Position numbers and translations under genes: made by a program. A model generated the notes under the pieces. The model was not told the DNA's origin. It ran no database searches and was given only the letters and a program-made list of their open reading frames with translations. Shown here piece by piece: positions 57,615 through 64,000 of a DNA stretch of 64,000 nucleotides. Each line of letters opens with the position of its first letter. Position 1 is the stretch's first letter. This DNA is from Meghimatium bilineatum (Eukaryota > Mollusca > Gastropoda > Stylommatophora > Philomycidae). The DNA lies in contig CM067311.1 in assembly GCA_034231615.1 (NCBI GenBank), positions 28,170,699-28,234,698 of the forward strand. Reading direction: 5' to 3'.

Positions 57615-58680
57615 AATACGTATACTAGTTGTATTTACTAGTTGTATTTACTAGTTGTATTTACTAGTTGTATTTACTAGTTGTATATGCTAGTTGTATT
57701 TACTAGTTGTATTTACTAGTTGTATATACTAGTTGTATTTACTAGTTGTATTTACTAGTTGTATTTACTAGTTGTATTTACTAGTTGTATTTACTAGTTG
57801 TATATGCTAGTTGTATTTACTAGTTGTATTTACTAGTTGTATTTACTAGTTGTATATGCTAGTTGTATTTACTAGTTGTATATGCTAGTTGTATTTACTA
57901 GTTGTATATACTAGTTGTATTTACTAGTTGTATTTACTAGTTGTATTTACTAGTTGTATATACTAGTTGTATATACTAGTTGTATTTACTAGTTGTATTT
58001 GCTAGTTGTATTTGCTAGTTGTATATGCTAGTTGTATTTACTAGTTGTATATACTAGTTGTATTTACTAGTTGTATTTACTAGTTGTATATACTAGTTGT
58101 ATTTACTAGTTGTATTTACTAGTTGTATATACTAGTTATATATACTAGTTGTATTTACTAGTTGTATTTACTAGTTGTATATACTATTTGTATTTACTAG
58201 TTGTGTTTACTAGTTGTATATACTAGTTGTATTTACTAGTTGTATATGCTAGTTGTATTTACTAGTTGTTTATACTAGTTGTATTTACTAGTTGTATATA
58301 CTAGTTGTATTTACTAGTTGTATTTGCTAGTTGTATATGCTAGTTGTATTTGCTAGTTGTATTTACTAGTTGTATTTACTAGTTGTATTTACTAGTTGTA
58401 TTTACTAGTTGTATTTGCTAGTTGTATATGCTAGTTGTATTTGCTAGTTGTATTTACTAGTTGTATTTACTAGTTGTATTTACTAGTTGTATTTACTAGT
58501 TGTATTTGCTAGTTGTATATGCTAGTTGTATTTGCTAGTTGTATTTACTAGTTGTATTTACTAGTTGTATTTGCTAGTTGTATATGCTAGTTGTATTTAC
58601 CAGTTGTATTTACTAGTTGTATATACTAGTTGTATTTACTAGTTGTATATACTAGTTGTATTTACTAGTTGTATTTACAG
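57615..58680. repeat. 13-bp satellite TACTAGTTGTATT, ~80 units
   Basis: Perfectly phased 13-mers with three main variants at one or two positions: TTTACTAG, TATACTAG and TATGCTAG or TTTGCTAG. A five- to eight-unit pattern of variants repeats (clearest at 58310-58600), so there is a higher-order period. Each unit includes the palindrome CTAG, and most include ACTAGT. Confidence 0.95.
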
Positions 58681-58784
58681 AAAATCCTAAATCCTTTTTA
58701 GACACAACAATGCAATTTTAACAAACAGCACTTTTGACAGATCTTATGCTAACCGGTGCCTGGACTTCTAGTTCATAGTGTTAA

Positions 58785-59090
58785 AAAATAGGGGCACTGT
58801 CGCCCTTGTGTTGCCGGGACCCGAAAGGGGAGCAAAGAATAGTAACACTGTGTAACATCCACGCATGTCGTAAAAGGCGACTAAGGAGGTTATGGGATGG
58901 AGTTGGCTACCCCATCCCATATAGGGTCAGTGATACAAAACCATGCTGAAGTTGGATGTGTCAGGTCGAAAGGCGCAGCTATCGCAGCACTGCTGTAAAA
59001 CATGACACAACGTATTCCGTTCTCTGGAATACATCCTGCTAATATGCAGGAGTTTGATAACGAACGCAGAAGAAGAAGAAGAAGAATTGC
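58785..59090 (+). mobile_element. S1 SINE-like retroposon, best copy
   Basis: From GGGGCACTGTCGCCCTTGTG and GCCGGGACCCGAAAGGGGAG through GTCGTAAAAGGCGACTAAGG, GGTTATGGGATGGAGTTGGC, CCCATATAGGGTCAGTGATA, GATGTGTCAGGTCGAAAGGC and CGTATTCCGTTCTCTGGAAT to a tail CGCAGAAGAAGAAGAAGAAG. GTCG-TAAAAG-GCGAC and CCCAT-ATAGGG can form small hairpins. No tRNA-type internal promoter is obvious. About ten copies are in this window. Confidence 0.8.
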
Positions 59091-59324
59091 CACTTTGTTC
59101 TTTTGTGACAGACTCCTAGGTAACCGGGAATGCTAGGTGTTCCATCACTACAGATGCCTCAACTGATCGGATGGAAGAATAATGAACTAGTTGGCACACA
59201 TGTATATGCTGCACACCTGGAAGAACTTGATGGTCCTGGGATGCCGCCACATTGGAATGACTCCATACGTGGATTAAACGTGCATCCGTAGACTCCCCAA
59301 CACAACCAAGTCTTTGAGACAGCA

Positions 59325-59500
59325 TTTCAGTGCCACCTCGATTACTCAACTGATGAGGACCTATGCCACCTCGGTTACTCAACTGATGAGGACCTATGCC
59401 ACCTCGGTTACTCAACTGATGAGGACCTATGCCACCTCGGTTACTCAACGGATGAGGACCTATGCCACCTCGGTTACTCATCTGATGAGGACCAATGCTT
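59325..59500. repeat. 33-bp tandem repeat, five copies
   Basis: GCCACCTCGGTTACTCAACT plus GATGAGGACCTAT. The 33-bp length and absence of stops keep frames open on both strands (an 11-residue repeat NRGGIGPH on the minus). I regard these frames as incidental. Confidence 0.95.
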
Positions 59501-60099
59501 TTCCCATAAAGGATATGGTCTGTTAAGAATTATCTGTTCACAGCTAGAGAGATTACGCGATCATCGCCATTATCATTTAGGATTCCGCTTTAAACACGTC
59601 TTTCATATGAATAATCCTGCGCATTCCAAACATCGCACCCATCTTGACTGATCATTAATCATTTTTTTAATACTTCGCGAAATCAGCCAATTAAAGCATG
59701 AGACAAGTTGATTGTCCCGAAGAAACAACTTTCCACTTCTGTTTAGAGTACCCTTTTTTTGGAAAACACTCTTTTTAATGTAAAAAAAACCAAAACGTGT
59801 GGGAGAATAATTTTCTTTTTTACGTGCTTTATTGTGCCAATTGTCATCTTTTATTGTGTCAAATATCTTCTTTTATTGTATCATATGTCACGTTTTATTG
59901 TGCCAAATGTCATGTTTTATTTTCTAACGAATATGGGAACACCTTCTCTACCATATCAACATCAGTTGAAAGGTGATGCTATATTACCGTTATAATGATT
60001 AGTGTTCAATCATCTAGAAAGTATCTTCACAGAAGACGCACGACTCGATATAGAGATATCAATAAGATGTAAAAAGGCAAATTTTGATATTGCACTAAA
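59501..60099. other. no gene; 22-bp tandem at 59828-59922
   Basis: TTTTATTGTGCCAAATGTCA plus two bases is present five times. No other feature recognised. Confidence 0.6.
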
Positions 60100-60560
60100 A
60101 AATCAACATGGAAGTAAAGAAACAAATAATTAAGAACATCTTTATACCAACACTATGCTACCAAAGCCAGACTTGGCAACTGATATCTACACATAAAAGA
60201 AAATGTGTGAGGACAGCTATTGGAGTCACCAGACTCGACAAAAAGCACAGTGAGAAAATCAGAAAGATAATAGGTATAACATTATGCATTTAATATATAT
60301 AGAGAAACAGCAGATACAATGTTCTGAACATCTTATGTGGATGAACGATACAATTTTCTATAAGAGATTATAACAAGATGGAATCAAGGACAGACCAAGG
60401 AAAAGGTGGATAGATAGACAACATCAAGACCATCCTGAATAAACATGACTACACCTCAACAAGAGCAACACACCTGGCCCTGGAACACAGACTACATCTC
60501 CGTCATAAACCCTTGTTATGCTGGTGTGGACGCTATGTCAACACCACCACCTGGGGATAG
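60100..60560 (+). mobile_element. LINE-G C-terminal fragment
   Basis: The plus strand reads VKKQIIKNIFIPTLCYQSQT, WQLISTHKRK, RTAIGVTRLDKKHSEKIRKI; after a frameshift GQRKRWIDRQHQDHP-like text; then ILNKHDYT, TRATHLALEHRLHLRHKPLL. Same protein end as 40155-40450. Confidence 0.7.
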
Positions 60561-60644
60561 ACAATAGATAATGATTAGTGCAAAGAAATCGAAATGTGGA
60601 AACATATATGCTTTATTTGTAAAGGATGTCTTGTTCTTATTTTT

Positions 60645-60930
60645 CTTGTTAAGCTGTCGTTCTCAAAAAACGGTAGAGTAGCTGGATGTAGTTCGACCGG
60701 AGAACGGAATGCGTAATGTCATGGTTTACTGCTTGGCTGTGATATCTGCGCCTTTCGACTTCACACTTTAAAGTGGCATCCTGTGCCATTTTCATCCTAT
60801 AGGAAATGCGACAGCCAACTTCACCGCAGTCGCCTCTTACGAGATTCATGGAGGACAACCAGTTTTGTTACTCTTTGCCACTCTTTTTAGTCCCTGCAGC
60901 ACACTGACGTTACTCGGTGTCTGTAACTAT
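60645..60930 (-). mobile_element. S1 SINE-like retroposon
   Basis: GAGAACGGAATGCGTAATGT, CATGGTTTACTGCTTGGCTG, GATATCTGCGCCTTTCGACT, then CGACAGCCAACTTCACCGCA and TCTTTTTAGTCCCTGCAGCA. Diverged; the tail is lost. Confidence 0.7.
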
Positions 60931-61090
60931 TCTCAGAAATTGCCAGCAATATAGCTCTTTTTTGATTGAAATTTTGTGAAATTAAAAAAAAAATTTGAGA
61001 AGGGTATTATCTAAAATTGTATTTAAGACACACATAACAAGTGACATCGAGACTGTTGTATAGGAACATTCAGTGCCGGATTCACCTATA

Positions 61091-61260
61091 AGCTAAACAA
61101 GCCATAGCTTAGGGCCCCTAAGCTTTTTTGCAGCAAATTATATTTTTTGTGTTTCACTATCTATATATTCTTAATCGTTAAATGGCCCCATATGTGAAAT
61201 AGCTTAATGGCCCCATATATCAAATAGCTTAGGGGCCTATCAAGTCTAAATCCAGTCCTG
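61091..61260. mobile_element. hAT-type MITE copy 1
   Basis: Begins CAGTGCCGGATTCACCTATA and ends TCTAAATCCAGTCCTG. Internal AAGCTAAACAAGCCATAGCT, TAGGGCCCC and the complementary AGCTTAGGGGCC. Flanks GGAACATT / GGAATAGT could be an eroded 8-bp duplication (6 of 8). Confidence 0.75.
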
Positions 61261-61349
61261 GGAATAGTACTGACGTAAAACACAAGGCCCATTATCGCTA
61301 CCAGAAATATAGTGTATTGTAATACCGTGTTTGTTCACAGTTTGTCTTA

Positions 61350-61390
61350 TGTTTTCTTGATAAAGACCTTAAGGTTGAAACTGTCGTGTT
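61350..61390 (+). mobile_element. solitary PLE-terminal-repeat-like fragment
   Basis: TTTCTTGATAAAGACCTTAA followed by GGTTGAAACTGTCGTG keeps the stem (GACC-TTAA-GGTT), GAAAC and a GTC. Confidence 0.45.
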
Positions 61391-61429
61391 CTCTGTTATT
61401 TGTATTTTTATTATACACTATATTCGGAT

Positions 61430-61660
61430 CCCTATATTCATGAGACAGGCAGGTTTAGAGAACATAGTCACAACAGGCAAAATTGAATGCAACAGAGACA
61501 GAGGGCGACAACGTGAGAAAATATTAGACAGTTTAACAGCCTGGCACGGCAAGGAAACAACAACGACTTTGATACATAATACTGTGGACAGATAGATGTG
61601 GAGAGCCATGACCGCCTACGCCAGCCGGCATGGCACCTGATGATGATGATATTCTGATAG
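61430..61660 (+). mobile_element. LINE-H 3' fragment
   Basis: The plus strand reads GLENIVTTGKIECNRDRGRQ, REKILDSLTAWHGKETTTTL, IHNTVDR then WRAMTAYASRHGT, followed by a (GAT)n tail TGATGATGATGAT. A distinct C-terminal end of an RTE-like LINE polyprotein. Confidence 0.75.
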
Positions 61661-61975
61661 TCAGTTTGTTCACTGTAAAGCTGATGGAGCTTCTGTTTTG
61701 CTATTGTTAATACACAGAGGAGTACAACTTTCTGCGGTCACCAAAAATCTGTTTATAAGTTCCCTACTTGAGATGGAGCAATACTTTTGTATAGATGAAG
61801 TGATGCGATGCTTTCTCAAGTGAAAGGTCATACAATATACGAATCATGATCGTTTCCAATACAGATATGCGTATATACATATCAAGTGAAATATTCTTTC
61901 CAGAACTTTATCTTCATCGTTGATACCGTGAACGCCTCTCTGTCCCGAGAAAGCAGGCCTACATTGGCCAGAGAC

Positions 61976-62135
61976 CAGTGCACGATTTACCTATAAGCTA
62001 AACAAGCTATAGCTTAGGGCCCCCACTGGGGGTCCTAAATAAATCATATTTGGCACTGACATATAATATCTGGACTTATAAAGGGCCCCATATCTCAAAT
62101 AGCTTAGGGCCTTATCAAGTCTAAATTCGCCGCTG
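61976..62135. mobile_element. hAT-type MITE copy 2
   Basis: Begins CAGTGCACGATTTACCTATA and ends TCTAAATTCGCCGCTG, with a perfect 8-bp duplication CCAGAGAC at 61968-61975 and 62136-62143. Internal AGCTATAGCTTAGGGCCCCC and ATAGCTTAGGGCC pair. At 160 bp it is non-coding and needs a transposase in trans. Confidence 0.9.
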
Positions 62136-62139
62136 CCAG

Positions 62140-62500
62140 AGACATATTCATACATTCTTCGATGTCGTTGGTCCATCGTCTTCTTGCTTTTCCTCTTCCT
62201 CTCTCTTCTGGTACTCTGCCCTCCATAATCATCCTTTTGATACCGCCATGTCGCTTTAGTGTCCAAAATATTTTAGCTTCTCTTCTTATGATGGTATTTA
62301 GAAGCCACCCTTCATTTAGTTTCCGTATTCCAAATTTTCAATGTTCTTTTACTCTGTTCATGATATATATTTGTAGGATCTTTCTGTAGCACTTCCTTTC
62401 AAAGGAATTTATTCTTTTGGATATTGTCTTGTTTAAAGTTTACTTCTCGCATCCATATGTTGCCACTGGGAAAACACGTGATCTTAAAATGGTTACTTTA
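62140..62500 (-). mobile_element. LINE-I C-terminal fragment
   Basis: The minus strand reads TYGCEKWTLNKTISKRINSF-like text (with a stop at W), ERKCYRKILQIY, KFGIRKLNEGWLLNTIIRRE, AKIFWTLKRHGGIKRMIMEG, RVPEERGRGKARRRWTNDIE. Post-RT region of an RTE-like LINE, distinct from LINE-A by its FWTLKRHGGI segment. The hAT MITE inserted at its 3' side. Confidence 0.7.
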
Positions 62501-63429
62501 GTGTTGTTATTACTACTTTGCCACAGCGTTCTAATTTGTGTTAATGAGAGCTATAATGTTAATTAGATCTAATGTTAATTATATCTATAGCGTTAATTCG
62601 ACCAACTAGCAAATAAATCAGCCTTTTTAGTGACGGAAAATCATAATGCAGGAAACAGGATTGTAACAAGGTGCGCTAGGAGGCACCAACTCGTCTGGCA
62701 ACTTAGGTAACATGTTCTCCATCTTCGACCACATCGCATTCCTTAAAAATATACGATTTTATTCACGACTTACAGTGTGTATATATCAGGTACAATACGG
62801 GGTGATGTGCCTACATTCCAAATTTTTAAGATTATGCGCAATTTCATTCAAACTTTGTTATAGTATGCGCAACTTTAGTGTCGTCACTGAAATTACGTCA
62901 CTTGCAGACCGTGTTGCCACGTAAAAATGTTTAATTTCATCGGGGATGTCTGTCCACTGAGCTTGCCTGCTGCAGATAAAGATTCTGTAAGTTTGTTACA
63001 AACTCGAGGTCTGCTACAACATGAAACTATTTGTGGCCAGAGTCATCCAATAACCTAATAATACACAGTTGTGGATAGATTCAATGGAAATGCAATGTAA
63101 GTCGACACTATCATAGTAATAAATTGAAAGGCTTGAAATTCACCCAAATTCCGCTAGTGAAGATATATCGATTCATCTATGATGAATCTAACCCTAAACC
63201 TAACCTTAAACCACTCCCTAACCGTCCTTACTTCATGACGATGTTTGTGTTCTTACATCATACCGTTTTTTTTTATTGAGACCTTGCAGCGCGACGGTTT
63301 TATGAAATTCCTACAGTTTGGTGACAACTATACGAGATTTTACAGAGAGGCGGTTTTTTTAGAGTTCCTTCAACATGACGCTGTTTGATCGACTGTAGGA
63401 ACAAAGTATCAGGGGAAAAAGTACTGTAA
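62501..63429. other. no gene recognised
   Basis: 63187-63222 has AACCCTAAACCTAACCTTAA, a short degenerate telomere-like string. Nothing else supportable. Confidence 0.4.
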
Positions 63430-63700
63430 AGTCTTGCATTATAATATATTGTACCGTAAAGTCGTGTTCTGTAATATATTGTACCGTAAAATGATGTACT
63501 GTAAATTTTTGTAGTATAATTTATTTTACTACAATATGTTGTGCCATAATATCTTGTACTGTAATATCTTACAATGTAATGTCTTGTACCGCAAAGCCTT
63601 GCAATGTAATATATTGTTCTCTAATATCTTGCACTGTAATACTTTGTACCGTAATCTCCGGTACTGTATATCTTGTACCGTAGTCTCTTGTTCCGTAATG
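63430..63700. repeat. degenerate ~15-16 bp tandem repeat
   Basis: About seventeen units on TAATATCTTGTACTG with CCG and AATG variants. Open frames on both strands here are repeat-derived. Confidence 0.85.
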
Positions 63701-64000
63701 TTTAGAACTCTGACATTCATATCCTTCCATTTCTATTGACAACGTGAGAGCCATTAAAAATAATCGACCTGCTGGACTGAACTCTTGCGCAGACCTGAAA
63801 AGCACTTAGCCCTGAACAGGCGCTAAACTGGGAACCAGCATTGAAAGTTGTGCGTTAATTAATCAATGGCGTCTGACAGATCACACTATCTGTAGTCAGT
63901 ATAGGGGACACGCAAGAAATGGGTCTGGAATACCCATACTCAGCGTTGTAGGAAGGGGACTAGTGATAGCTGTAATTGGGCTCAGCTACTGGCGTTCGTA
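63701..64000. other. no recognised feature
   Basis: No supportable gene or repeat at the window end. Confidence 0.4.

Noticed and set aside
59325..59500. CTGATGAG in each 33-bp unit as hammerhead cores
   Set aside because: No GAAA element or pairing stem II at the required spacing follows, so the core string alone is coincidental.
59116..59526. 11-residue repeat proteins on both strands
   Set aside because: A 33-bp unit with no stop codons gives open frames on both strands automatically; no start context, domain or splice signal supports a gene.

Overview
This is an AT-rich, gene-poor stretch of an animal nuclear genome. The only host coding sequence I can support is one exon at 11515-11775 (+). 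It reads as the start of the WD40 region of a TULP4-type (tubby superfamily) protein and ends at a strong splice donor, so much of the window downstream is probably intron. The mixture of retroelements resembles what I associate with lophotrochozoans, especially molluscs. That placement is an inference from family resemblance and could be wrong.

Nearly everything else is repeats. (i) Decayed, mostly 5'-truncated non-LTR retrotransposons fall into at least nine groups, labelled here LINE-A to LINE-I. The best is LINE-E at 32400-33945 (-), with readable RT motifs and one frameshift. (ii) A Penelope-like element (PLE) at about 12466-15633 (-) carries RT and GIY-YIG remnants between long inverted repeats. 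(iii) Three foldback elements (20952-21268, 30757-30990, 38786-39217) share an asymmetric tail and have 13-16 bp target duplications; they look like PLE-terminal-repeat derivatives. (iv) DNA transposons: an internally deleted hAT with intact ends and a perfect 8-bp target duplication (17057-19088), two short hAT-type MITEs (61091-61260, 61976-62135), a decayed Tc1-like element (5156-6661), a TA-flanked MITE (12510-13043) and a pogo-like MITE family. (v) SINE-like retroposons: about ten copies of a GAA-tailed family (S1, with subfamily S1b), two of a second family (S2), and tRNA-derived heads at 27676-27880 and 28077-28165. (vi) More than twenty tandem arrays have units from 2 to 106 bp, several with higher-order structure.

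Layout: 1-11.4 kb holds LINE remnants, Tc1 and three satellite blocks; 11.5-11.8 kb the exon; 12.4-15.6 kb the PLE with a SINE-in-MITE-in-PLE nest; 17-19.1 kb the hAT; 20-22.3 kb a 28-bp satellite split by a foldback; 22.8-25.2 kb a 59-bp satellite split by two LINEs; 29-34 kb S1, foldback B, a 29-bp higher-order array and LINE-E; 38.6-39.6 kb a LINE-E copy split by foldback C; 47-59.5 kb mostly minisatellites with LINE and S1 fragments; 60-62.5 kb LINE-G/H/I and hAT MITEs.

The most interesting signal is the PLE/foldback set. The same short motif, a hammerhead-ribozyme-like stem II with a GAAA-type core, recurs in both arms of the PLE, in two foldbacks and at four solitary sites.
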